Shown in pieces: positions 24,902-33,288 of a stretch of 51,147 nucleotides of DNA. Numbering within the stretch: the stretch's first letter is position 1; the number at the start of each line of letters is the position of its first letter. Below the pieces are notes generated by a model that saw only the letters and a program-made list of their open reading frames with translations, had not been told where the DNA came from and searched no databases. Position numbers and translations under genes: made by a program. Source of the DNA: a virus; IMG/VR virus record IMGVR_UViG_3300001373_000005, positions 1 to 51,147 of that record. The stretch is one strand, 5' to 3'.

Positions 24902-27634
24902 ATGATTGATTTACACAGACATGATGAATACAGTGTATTTGATGGGTTCGGAAAACCTAGCGAGCTTGTCAAGACAGCAAAGAAAAAAGGTTACACAATG
25001 TTATCTATTACAAACCACGGTACAGTGTCGGGATGGGTACAACATTACAAGGCATGTAAGCAGGAGGAAATGGGATGTATATTAGGTGCAGAAGTATACT
25101 TTAAGCCAGTGTTTACAGAAACACGTAGACCATACCACCTGTGCTTATATGCGAAGAACTTCACAGGGTACAAGAATATAAATAAGATACTGACAGAAGC
25201 AGAAAACAACAAGTACTATCAAGCAACGGTTACCTTTGATATCTTAGAAAAGTATAGTGATGGTGTTATATGTTCAACAGCGTGTGTAGGTTCTTATACT
25301 TCACAATGCATTGCAAGTGACAACACACCATTAGCACTTAAATCGTTACAGAAGTTAAAAGAAATATTCAAACAAGACTTGTACGTAGAGATACAACCAT
25401 ATGCATTACATGGTACGGATGGAATGGGTTTACAAGAGAAAGTAAACATAACATTAATTAAGTTAGCGAAGCAATTAAAAATCAAGTGTATTCTTACATC
25501 AGATAGTCACTATGGTGATAAATCAGATTTTGATACATACTTGATTCTTAACGAGATAGCAGGCAAAGACCTAGCACACACTACAGATACCTATAAAGAT
25601 AGATATATGCCTAACATTGACGATTTATACTATAGGTTCATAGAATTGCATCAAGGCGACTTTAAAGACGTTACAACCCTATCAAGGGAAATGTGTAACA
25701 ATACGGACGAACTAGGAAGCAAGATAGAACAAAACATACTTGACAACCTAGTCTTGAAGATGCCAAAAGTAGACAAGGTAGAAAAAGGTAAAACTTCAAA
25801 GGACACAATTATTGAAGCTGTAATTACAGGCTTGAAAAAACGTGGTAAGTATAAAGATAACTATATCAAGCGTTGTAAGGAAGAAATAAAAGTAATTCTT
25901 ACATTAGGTTATGAAGATTACTTTTTGATTGTATCCGATTACGTTAAGTTTGCAAAAGAAAATAAAATTGCTGTTGGTGGTGGGCGTGGTTCATGTTGTA
26001 ATTCACTTGTATGCTATGCGTTGTATATAACAGAAGTCGATAGCTTATTGTATAACTTAGAGTTTAGGCGTTTCTTAAGAGAGGACAGAAAGAAACTACC
26101 TGATATCGATTTAGATTTTGAAACGTTTCGACGTGATGAAGTAATTGAGTATCTTACTAACAAGTACCCCACACAGTCAGCAAAAGTATGTAACTATGGA
26201 TTTTACAGGGTTGACAACCTAGTAAACGATTTAGCGAAAGTATGTAACGTGGATGATAAGAGTACGATTTCAGAAATAAAAGGTTGGATTAAGACAGAAC
26301 TAATGGATGAAGAACAAACAACGGTAAAATCACTTGAACAGATAACAAGTGACAAAGGACTTTACTATCAGTATGAAGCTTACAATAAGTATTATAATAA
26401 CATTATCAAACACTTTCTTAAGTTGAACTTGAAGTTACGTTATATCGGTTCAAATGCGTCAGGTGTTGCCATTACATCAGGTAACATAATTGATTACACA
26501 GCCTTAAGAAAAGATAAGAACGGTAACATGTTCACATACTATGATTTAGCTGACTTGAATGATATCAATGTAATCAAGTTCGATATATTGGGTTTACGCA
26601 CAATGTCAGTTATAAGTGAACTAAGAACGTTAACAGGTAACACAGAGTTCGACGATAAGCATGTAAACGATAAGAAGTTACTACAAGCGTTTACAAATGG
26701 TGAAACAACAGGAGTTTTTCAGTTCGGTACACGCACACCAACAAAGCTATGTGAAGAAATACATGTTGATAGTTTTATGGACGCTGTAGCAATAACAAGT
26801 ATTAACAGACCTGCATCACTTAAAAACAAAATGCACAAACAATATAAGAGTAACAAAGAGGATGCAGAAGCGTGGAAAGATACAATGTACTCACGTTACA
26901 CTAAGGATTCACATGGATGTATTATTTTCCAAGAACAGGTTATGCACATCTGTGTTAACATTGGAGGCCTTACATGGAACGAAGCCGACATTGTAATTAA
27001 GTTAGGTAATAACGCAAAGTCTTCTAGTGCGTGGGAAAAGAACGTTAAGAACTACGAAGAACTTAACACAAAATTTCTAGCAGGTGCGTTGAATTACGGA
27101 ATGACACGTACACAGGCACAAGAACTATTTGATTCTATTACGGAGTACGCCTTTAACAAAGGTCATGCAGTAGGTTACACACTGATATCGTTCGAGGAGA
27201 TGTATTACAAGGTGTACCACCCACTGGAGTATTGGTACACTAAGATTAAGTATGTACAGAAAGAGGAAGAAGTTAGAAAGCTAACAGAAAAAGCTGTGTT
27301 TGGTGGTTGTGTTGTGTTCCTAGCACATGTTAACTATTCACAAGTAGATACACACTTACGAAATGTAAAAGAAGAGGGCAAATGTATTCAAGAGGGTCTA
27401 CGTTCTGTTAAGGGCGTTGGTGATTTAGCATCAAAAGAAATCATGAAAGAACGTATGAAGAACGGTATCTTTACGTCATACGATAATTTCTATGATAGGT
27501 GCTATGGTAGAGTAACAAACAAAAGAGTGGTGAACGCATTACTTGAATCAGGAGCACTAGAATTTAATCACTCAATCTATATACAACGTGTAACACAGTA
27601 CAACAGACACTTATACGGTAGGGGGATGAAATAA
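24902..27634 (+). CDS. dnaE: DNA polymerase III alpha subunit (DnaE type)
   Basis: 910 residues from ATG 24902 (SD GGGAGG); a GTG at 24860 lies within the terminator hairpin. The N-terminal PHP domain starts with IDLHRHDEYSVFDG. Polymerase motifs: GGGRGSCCNS (about residue 359), PDIDLDF with catalytic Asp401 and Asp403, and KFDILGL with Asp561, in close agreement with E. coli DnaE. Toward the end, SVKGVGDLASKE is the tandem helix-hairpin-helix. The protein stops there, so the OB-fold and tau-binding region of host DnaE are missing, as in other phage C-family polymerases. Confidence 0.92.
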   Translation: MIDLHRHDEYSVFDGFGKPSELVKTAKKKGYTMLSITNHGTVSGWVQHYKACKQEEMGCILGAEVYFKPVFTETRRPYHLCLYAKNFTGYKNINKILTEAENNKYYQATVTFDILEKYSDGVICSTACVGSYTSQCIASDNTPLALKSLQKLKEIFKQDLYVEIQPYALHGTDGMGLQEKVNITLIKLAKQLKIKCILTSDSHYGDKSDFDTYLILNEIAGKDLAHTTDTYKDRYMPNIDDLYYRFIELHQGDFKDVTTLSREMCNNTDELGSKIEQNILDNLVLKMPKVDKVEKGKTSKDTIIEAVITGLKKRGKYKDNYIKRCKEEIKVILTLGYEDYFLIVSDYVKFAKENKIAVGGGRGSCCNSLVCYALYITEVDSLLYNLEFRRFLREDRKKLPDIDLDFETFRRDEVIEYLTNKYPTQSAKVCNYGFYRVDNLVNDLAKVCNVDDKSTISEIKGWIKTELMDEEQTTVKSLEQITSDKGLYYQYEAYNKYYNNIIKHFLKLNLKLRYIGSNASGVAITSGNIIDYTALRKDKNGNMFTYYDLADLNDINVIKFDILGLRTMSVISELRTLTGNTEFDDKHVNDKKLLQAFTNGETTGVFQFGTRTPTKLCEEIHVDSFMDAVAITSINRPASLKNKMHKQYKSNKEDAEAWKDTMYSRYTKDSHGCIIFQEQVMHICVNIGGLTWNEADIVIKLGNNAKSSSAWEKNVKNYEELNTKFLAGALNYGMTRTQAQELFDSITEYAFNKGHAVGYTLISFEEMYYKVYHPLEYWYTKIKYVQKEEEVRKLTEKAVFGGCVVFLAHVNYSQVDTHLRNVKEEGKCIQEGLRSVKGVGDLASKEIMKERMKNGIFTSYDNFYDRCYGRVTNKRVVNALLESGALEFNHSIYIQRVTQYNRHLYGRGMK

Positions 27635-27635
27635 C

Positions 27636-27884
27636 ATGGGGATAAAAAGATTACATTCTGCAATTGAGAAATTAAAAGATAAGTATCCACTAGAAACTAT
27701 TGTATACGCCTTTGACACGTATACCACCCAAGGAAGCCTTTTAATCTATAACAGTATAGAAGATGTGGCATGGTTCAAATCAGAGTGGGATGGGGCGTGT
27801 AAGATGTTCACAGGTGATAAGTTCCTACAGTGTAAAGAAAAAATGTATATGAAAGAGGGTTTAACAGATGGCGAAGACCAATAA
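27636..27884 (+). CDS. Hypothetical protein
   Basis: 82 residues; ATG directly follows the polymerase stop (1-nt gap) and the end overlaps recA by 17 bp, so it is co-translated with the replication genes. Mixed helix/strand, no recognised motif. The tight spacing suggests a role in replication or recombination (inference). Confidence 0.75.
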   Translation: MGIKRLHSAIEKLKDKYPLETIVYAFDTYTTQGSLLIYNSIEDVAWFKSEWDGACKMFTGDKFLQCKEKMYMKEGLTDGEDQ

Positions 27885-28908
27885 AGCGAAAATATTGGAG
27901 TTGTGCAACACTATTAACAAAAAGAGTGGTGATGGTACACTTTACCAACTAGGAAGCAAACATGAAGTACTAAACGTTCCTAGATGGAGTACAGGCATAC
28001 AAGACCTAGATAATATAATTGGTGGTGGAATACCCGAGGGAAGAGTTATAGAGATAAGTGGAGCAGAGAGCAGTGGTAAGACAACATTATTACACCATTT
28101 ACACAGCTTGCATGAAATGTGTTTACACATGCCTGTGGAGGGTACGTTTGACGCAAGCAGGGCAAGAGCATTTGGTAACGATAAGAATCTTAATATCTTT
28201 CGTGCTTCCTGTGGTGAAGATGCAATGAATCAAACGTTGTTATTTGCACAAGCAGGAATGCCACTAATAACAATCGATTCTGTACCGTCACTAGTACCAA
28301 GGGATGACATGGAAAAAGTTAATAAGGGTGCAAGTAAGAACACAGTGGAAGAACAACGATTAGGAGGTATCGCACGACTACTCACAAAGATGTTACCATC
28401 CATAGAGGATGCTTGTGCAATTACAGGAACAACAGTAATATTTACCAATCAATTAAGAGATAAAATGAACGCCCAGCCTTTTGGAGAGAAAACACAGACA
28501 ACAGGAGGTCACAAGTTAAAGCACGCTTGTAGTATTCGTTTGCAGATAGCACGTAAGAAGTGGATAGAGATACCAAATAACAACCCTAGCAATTCAGCAC
28601 AAATGGAAAAGGTAGGTTTGATTATGAAAGTAAAGGTTGCTAAGTCCAAAGTATGCAACCCGTTCGGTGAATGTGAGTTGCCTTTATTCTTTCATTGTGG
28701 GTTCGTTTCCTTTGATGAAGTTCCATCTATAAGAGCCGACTTGATGAAGACAAGTAAAGAGTTTTGGAAGAAGAACAAAGTCATCCCAATGAGCACACTA
28801 GAAGAAGAGGAAGCCGATGAATGGGATGGAATGAGCGAAGATGATGACAATGAACGCACAACCTTTTGGAGAGAAGATGAAGAAAATGAAGACGATTGGA
28901 GTGAATAA
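27868..28908 (+). CDS. recA: RecA-like recombinase
   Basis: 346 residues. Walker A GAESSGKTT at about residues 65-73, Walker B region ITIDSVPSLVPR, and TTVIFTNQLRDKM followed by TTGGHKLKHACSIRLQIARKK in the L2/core part, all RecA hallmarks. The N-terminal domain is shorter than in bacterial RecA. The C-terminus is very acidic with repeated Trp (DEWDG, FWREDEENEDDWSE). It promotes homologous strand exchange during replication. Its stop overlaps the next start by 1 nt. Confidence 0.9.
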   Translation: MAKTNKAKILELCNTINKKSGDGTLYQLGSKHEVLNVPRWSTGIQDLDNIIGGGIPEGRVIEISGAESSGKTTLLHHLHSLHEMCLHMPVEGTFDASRARAFGNDKNLNIFRASCGEDAMNQTLLFAQAGMPLITIDSVPSLVPRDDMEKVNKGASKNTVEEQRLGGIARLLTKMLPSIEDACAITGTTVIFTNQLRDKMNAQPFGEKTQTTGGHKLKHACSIRLQIARKKWIEIPNNNPSNSAQMEKVGLIMKVKVAKSKVCNPFGECELPLFFHCGFVSFDEVPSIRADLMKTSKEFWKKNKVIPMSTLEEEEADEWDGMSEDDDNERTTFWREDEENEDDWSE

Positions 28909-29147
28909 TGGGAAAACTAGAACAATCTATATTAGAAGATTTACAGAAACATGATAGTAAAATCACAGCGATAGCATATAGTAGAGTAATACACGCAGTA
29001 GAAAAAGAAATGGAAAAGATGTACATGGGTTCATCCCTGTCACTCCTTAAAAGTGATACATACAAACATTGTATTAAGTTAGTAACAGACCTAGCACAAT
29101 CAGAGAACATAACACTTGTAGATGGGAGGGATAAAGAAAATGAGTAA
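28908..29147 (+). CDS. Hypothetical helical protein
   Basis: 79 residues, all helical by eye, charged. Its start overlaps the recA stop (TAATG) and its end overlaps the next gene by 8 bp. No family recognised; co-expressed with recombination genes. Confidence 0.75.
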   Translation: MGKLEQSILEDLQKHDSKITAIAYSRVIHAVEKEMEKMYMGSSLSLLKSDTYKHCIKLVTDLAQSENITLVDGRDKENE

Positions 29148-29475
29148 CGAACAATTACAACTGTTTTGTAACGTAGCCATAGCAATAAGTAAAACAGTTA
29201 CACCAGTCACAGACTATATAAGTTGTTGCATAGCTATAAAGGATAACACTGTAGTAGCACACTACACAGACACACCAACAACACCAGTATTGATTAACAT
29301 GCTGATGCATGAGCGTATAAAAGACTTACAAGGATGTGATATAATATGCACGTCAGACCACAACCAAAATGGAGAAAATAGGTTTTATGTTCCTTTTGTA
29401 AGCAGGGAGATAGTAGCAGTCCTTGATAGGTACAATATAAGGTTATACAACAGGAATGGATTGATAAGCCTATGA
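29140..29475 (+). CDS. Hypothetical protein
   Basis: 111 residues from ATG 29140 (SD GGGAGG); an upstream in-frame start at 29122 lies within the SD. Alpha/beta, with ISCCIAIKDNTVVAHYTD and a C-terminal strand-helix segment. Overlaps the nuclease gene downstream by 4 bp (ATGA). Unknown function. Confidence 0.7.
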   Translation: MSNEQLQLFCNVAIAISKTVTPVTDYISCCIAIKDNTVVAHYTDTPTTPVLINMLMHERIKDLQGCDIICTSDHNQNGENRFYVPFVSREIVAVLDRYNIRLYNRNGLISL

Positions 29476-30329
29476 GCATAACGGATAATATTAAACAGCA
29501 AGCTAAAAGGACGCACACAGCTATACAAACACATGATAGCATACAGTTAAATGGTATAATCAATAAAATGTTTTATTTACCACGTAACGTACAGAAAGAA
29601 ACGGAGTTCATCAAGCACGTAATGACAAGAGGACAGGAACAGACAGAAAGATGGGGTTTACATGCATCTAGTTTAATTACAAGTGAAGCACAGTTTTGTA
29701 TACGTTCCTGCGTGTTATCATTAATCTACAAGCAGTTACAAGGAAGTGAGATAAACATAAACTTAATGCGTATATTCGAAGAGGGTAACGCTTGCCACGA
29801 AAAGTATCAACGTATGTTTATCAGAGCAGGTTATAGCCAGCCTACAGACCTAGATAGAACTTGTTATAATAAAAAGTACATGATACAGTTTTCCCCTGAT
29901 ATAATATGCAACATTCCACAAATACATGATAGTCCTATAGTGGGTGAAATAAAGACGCAGAACTCACATATATACGCCAAACAAACAGTGCATGACAGTG
30001 GTATGAAGCAAGCAAAGTTATATATGCATCTGACAGGATTAACAAAGGCTTTTGTGCTTGTAGAGAGTAAGAATGACCAAGAGTTCAAAACGTACCTATA
30101 CGACTACGATATAAGGGATGTAATGGTGTACATACAGCGAGCAGAAGCAATAATGAAAGCTTATCATCTGTTAATGGATAAAGGTAAGCTAATCAACAGA
30201 AAGAACGATTGTACAGAGTATACATGCAAACGTGCACAAGGGTGTGCAATGAAAGATGTATGCTATAACAGAAGTAAAGAAAAGATTCCTGATAGTTGGT
30301 ATCAGAGTATACAGAAAGACACATTCTAG
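29472..30329 (+). CDS. Cas4/RecB-like PD-(D/E)XK nuclease with probable Fe-S cluster
   Basis: 285 residues. The core has FSPDIIC (Asp about residue 142) and VGEIKTQ (Glu-x-Lys, about 158-161), the PD-(D/E)XK motif, then KQAKLYMHLTG (the conserved Q-rich helix). Cysteines near the N-terminus (FCIRSC) and a C-terminal group (CTEYTCKRAQGCAMKDVC) are placed as in Cas4/AddB-type Fe-S nucleases. Phage Cas4-like proteins act as 5'-3' exonucleases in recombination. It lies between RecA and the RuvC-like gene, consistent with DNA-end processing. No cas1 or CRISPR array is present. Confidence 0.8.
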   Translation: MSITDNIKQQAKRTHTAIQTHDSIQLNGIINKMFYLPRNVQKETEFIKHVMTRGQEQTERWGLHASSLITSEAQFCIRSCVLSLIYKQLQGSEININLMRIFEEGNACHEKYQRMFIRAGYSQPTDLDRTCYNKKYMIQFSPDIICNIPQIHDSPIVGEIKTQNSHIYAKQTVHDSGMKQAKLYMHLTGLTKAFVLVESKNDQEFKTYLYDYDIRDVMVYIQRAEAIMKAYHLLMDKGKLINRKNDCTEYTCKRAQGCAMKDVCYNRSKEKIPDSWYQSIQKDTF

Positions 30330-30339
30330 TTAATAAAAT

Positions 30340-30411
30340 AATAAGCTATATAAGGCGTAAAGTAGGCTATCATGTAAAAGTGGTAGCTTATTTTATTTAA
30401 TCCCTTATATA
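30340..30411 (+). promoter_or_regulatory. Two competing stem-loops (switch-like) before the RuvC-like gene
   Basis: AATAAGCTA (30340-30348) can pair with TAGCTTATT (30384-30392), followed by TTATTT, like a terminator. TATATAAGG (30347-30355) can instead pair with CCTTATATA (30403-30411). The two stems share bases and exclude each other. Whether this is a real switch is unknown. Confidence 0.45.
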
Positions 30412-30437
30412 AGGCAATATGGAGGTTATAGAGGTAT

Positions 30438-31073
30438 ATGGGAACTATAGAACGGTATAATAAAATAGTAATAGGCATTGACCAATCCTTGAAGTGTACA
30501 GGTATAAGCATTGTAGCAGATGGCAAGATAAAGAACGTAGTGTCAGAATCATACAATGAGTGTAAAACAGATACAGATAAACGGTCAACACTATATAAAC
30601 GTGTATACACAGCTATACATACAGCAAAACAAAGAAGTGATAACGTAATAGTCATAATGGAGCGTATACGTTTAAAGTCAGCAGGATTCATTGATATTAA
30701 TGTTATCAAGGCTATGGCAGGATTGTGTTGTACAATAACAGACTGTTGTGTTAATAATGGTATACAAGCCTACACAGTTGATACAGCATCATGGAAAGCA
30801 CAAGTTGTGGGTTCTGCTAAGAAACAGGATAACAGTTATGGTATAGACCCTAAGAAGTGGCTGACAATGAAATATCTTGTAAGCAATGGTTACGAACAGT
30901 ATATACTACAGGAAGTATCACCACGCAAGAAGACAAGTATAGTTAAGGTTGTACATAATAGTAATGGTACAGTCACACGTTATACTTACAATGATAATAA
31001 AGCTGACAGTATGTGTATAGGATTATATGGCTTTATATCGCCTGATTTACAGAAGTTACACCCCGAGAAGTAG
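30438..31073 (+). CDS. RuvC-like Holliday junction resolvase
   Basis: 211 residues, SD GGAGG/GAGG. RNase H-fold motifs in RuvC order: GIDQSLKCTGISI (Asp15), VIMERIRL (Glu about 75) and YNDNKADSMCIG (two Asp near 190). The length and spacing fit phage RuvC-type resolvases, which cut branched DNA before packaging. A second candidate resolvase of another fold is encoded at 37112. Last gene of this operon. Confidence 0.82.
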   Translation: MGTIERYNKIVIGIDQSLKCTGISIVADGKIKNVVSESYNECKTDTDKRSTLYKRVYTAIHTAKQRSDNVIVIMERIRLKSAGFIDINVIKAMAGLCCTITDCCVNNGIQAYTVDTASWKAQVVGSAKKQDNSYGIDPKKWLTMKYLVSNGYEQYILQEVSPRKKTSIVKVVHNSNGTVTRYTYNDNKADSMCIGLYGFISPDLQKLHPEK

Positions 31074-31141
31074 AATAATATACCTAGATATATAGAATGG
31101 CTTTAAGGGGCATATATGAGTATCACAAGGCTATATACAAT

Positions 31142-31220
31142 AAGCACCTACTAGTAATGATGTGTACACAACAGTTAATATGACATGTGTATATACTTGT
31201 TACTAATAGGTGCTTTTATT
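31142..31220 (+). terminator. Long structured terminator-like stem-loop
   Basis: AAGCACCTACTAGTAA (31142-31157) pairs with 31200-31215 at 15 of 16 positions, then TTATT. The 42-nt apical part can form a second helix between GTGTACACA and TGTGTATATAC. It lies after the RuvC-like gene and shares its stem core with the element at 20805. Confidence 0.65.
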
Positions 31221-31702
31221 ATGTACTAATGTAATATGACACATAACAACACGTAATATACTACTAGTAAACAAGTATAACGTAACGTAATCAAGTATGT
31301 GTTGTGTGTTAACTGTTGTGACGTGTTGTGTGTTCATGTGTTACGTTGTATACCTGTTGTCAGATGTGACCTTATATATTTACTTTTATTGTAATAAATC
31401 CACACGTAATTATATGTATTTGTATATAGTAATACATGTGTTTCTATGTAAAAATGACGCATGTGAGCACCTTTAAAAGTATGTATTTTCACAAGGGCGT
31501 ACTTGTAAAAGCATGTAGTTTTACCGTTTTCCACTTTTTTGTCAAGCCCTTTTTGACGATTTAATATTATTTAACATTTATCATATGTGACCACATGTAA
31601 ACCCTATTGTTTCCTACATTTGTTCGTTAATAAGTATGTAACAATACGCTATGTAACCACTGTTAACACTGTGTTGTCACTGTGTGCACACAAAAAAAGT
31701 TG

Positions 31703-31731
31703 TTGACAAAAAAAACTTAAAGTGTTATCAT
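31703..31731 (+). promoter_or_regulatory. Sigma-A promoter of the control region
   Basis: -35 TTGACA (31703-31708), 17-bp spacer, TGT-extended -10 TATCAT (31726-31731). The transcript would have a leader of about 420 nt before the GTG at 32160, beginning with the G-rich patch. It could serve as a regulatory or priming RNA. Confidence 0.75.
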
Positions 31732-32159
31732 ATTTTCAATACGTGGGGAACATGGGGTCAGGGGTGTGAGAGTGCTCCAGTGCGTTTGTGCGTGTACGTG
31801 TCAGTGTCAATTCAATTCTATTCGTTCTATTCTATTCAACTGTCTTTCAGACAGCATTACACATTCTATTCTATTATATACATTCATTACATACATATAC
31901 ATACTATTGTTAATACTATTTACATTCAATGTATAATACTATACATACACTTATAGTTATATACTCATAGTATAATAATAGTACTAATGGTGTATACTAT
32001 CTATTAATAGTTAATAACACTATTCTATTGTTTACAATGTAATACTATATACATGTAGTATAATACACAATGTAATACATATAAATAACTATATGTTAAC
32101 ATTATAATAGTACAGTGGTACAATAATAATATAAAACAAACAAGAAAGAGGTATAAACA

Positions 32160-33212
32160 GTGAACAAACCTAAGTTACTATGTATGAACATGCACGACTA
32201 CACGAAACAAGAACAAACAAAAGTTACAACATTAAATTATTTTAATAACATCAAGAACATGACCGAACATTACAATGTTATAATTGTACTATTTAACAGT
32301 TTACAACACAGCGAAATTACAAAGTACGCACCATCACTATGTAACAGTGAAGATGTAACAATAGTTCACATGTATGAACTAAAATTACTCGAAATGAAAC
32401 AATTCATAAGTAAGTGTCACCTAGTAAGTTGTATCTACATGCTGGGGTTCAACGTTGAATCAGATTTACACACAAGGCAAGGACTCACAGTGTACACATG
32501 CAACGGTAAAGAGTTACGTTATGTCTTTTATAACTTTCTGCTTGATGCATACAGACGCAGACCAAACATTGTAATTTACTTAACAGAAAAAGATGTGGAA
32601 GAAGCGTTAAAAACTTTGAGTGTATTCTCTCTCATAGAAAACAAGAAAGTGAAAGTTCAAACCGACTTTGTTTCTGTAATACGCACAGGCATAGGAAGTA
32701 CACGACAAAACAAAAACTTACTAGAATTTATTAATAAAAAACTATCAGGACAAATAGACGGTTCTAAACCATTTGTAAAAAAAGTGCTACCATTCGCAAG
32801 TGATGTAAATCCAAAATATGATTTAACACTTGAAGACTGTAAACATATAAATGATAACTTTGTTGTATTCTTAGAGTACTACACAACACGTAACTATCCA
32901 ATCAGTTGTACAAGGTTTAACATACAAACACTTTTAACATGTTTCTTATTGGGTCGTATTCCGATAATCGTATGCCAAACAGAAGAGCAGAGAGAATTTA
33001 TAATAGAATTGATAAAGAATACCCTTGACGATAGTTTAAATTTGCCCCTTAACCTGCATAGAGCTTCATGGATGCTTCACATTTCTTTTACAATACTTAA
33101 GAGCGAATATGAGGATTCTAGTGCGTCAGAGCTACATAGCAGATTTACAAAAGCAGGTCACATTGAGTTCATGCGTGTAGCAAAAGATACAATTTTAGAA
33201 ATAATACAGTAA
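32160..33212 (+). CDS. Large hypothetical protein
   Basis: 350 residues from GTG 32160 (SD AAAGAGG). Alternating strands and helices in the first 170 residues (YNVIIVLFNSLQ, HLVSCIYMLGF, RPNIVIYLTEKDVEEAL) suggest an alpha/beta core; the rest is helical. No catalytic motif is evident and I do not recognise the family. It is the first gene after the control region, so it is likely expressed early. Confidence 0.75.
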   Translation: MNKPKLLCMNMHDYTKQEQTKVTTLNYFNNIKNMTEHYNVIIVLFNSLQHSEITKYAPSLCNSEDVTIVHMYELKLLEMKQFISKCHLVSCIYMLGFNVESDLHTRQGLTVYTCNGKELRYVFYNFLLDAYRRRPNIVIYLTEKDVEEALKTLSVFSLIENKKVKVQTDFVSVIRTGIGSTRQNKNLLEFINKKLSGQIDGSKPFVKKVLPFASDVNPKYDLTLEDCKHINDNFVVFLEYYTTRNYPISCTRFNIQTLLTCFLLGRIPIIVCQTEEQREFIIELIKNTLDDSLNLPLNLHRASWMLHISFTILKSEYEDSSASELHSRFTKAGHIEFMRVAKDTILEIIQ

Positions 33213-33218
33213 AAAGAA

Positions 33219-33247
33219 TTGACATACTCTCATAAATGTAGTATAAT
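33219..33247 (+). promoter_or_regulatory. Sigma-A promoter
   Basis: -35 TTGACA (33219-33224), 17-bp spacer, perfect -10 TATAAT (33242-33247). Unlike the other promoters it has no convincing +1 hairpin, only a weak AAT/ATT pairing. It drives the gene at 33289. Confidence 0.85.
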
Positions 33248-33264
33248 AAACAAGTAATTAAATA

Positions 33265-33276
33265 TTTCAGTTGAAA
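33265..33276 (+). promoter_or_regulatory. RRUN-loop leader hairpin 4
   Basis: TTTC-AGTT-GAAA, 12 nt before ATG 33289, abutting the SD GAGG. Confidence 0.75.
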
Positions 33277-33288
33277 GAGGCGAACAAA

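Larger units (their letters stand above)
31074..32159. other. 1.1 kb non-coding control region, candidate replication origin
   Basis: By far the longest gene-free stretch. In order: a long stem-loop (31142-31217); a T/G-rich block with the 12-bp direct repeat GTGTTGTGTGTT at 31299 and 31323; AT-rich DNA with many short palindromes; a consensus promoter at 31703; a G-rich patch with three GGGG runs (31745-31764); four TTCTATTC copies (31816-31871); and about 230 nt of very AT-rich sequence to the gene at 32160. The + strand changes here from A/C-rich (coding) to T/G-rich. This fits an origin or master control region, but no known initiator site was recognised. Confidence 0.6.

Noticed and set aside
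31299-31334. Direct repeats as a CRIS
   Set aside because: Only two 12-bp copies with a 24-bp period; no spacer-repeat array is present anywhere. The Cas4-like nuclease is of the phage type.
31334-31534. A 66-codon open frame on the - strand, with a TTGACA string near its start
   Set aside because: The -10 match is poor, there is no SD and no recognisable protein. The A/C-rich look of the - strand here is interesting but not evidence of a gene.
31745-31764. G-quadruplex
   Set aside because: Three GGGG runs only; a fourth run needed for a standard intramolecular quadruplex is not nearby.
31684-31956. A 90-codon open frame on the + strand in the control region
   Set aside because: It starts before the promoter's transcription start, has no SD, and its product is a low-complexity Tyr/Ile/His string reflecting AT-rich repeats.
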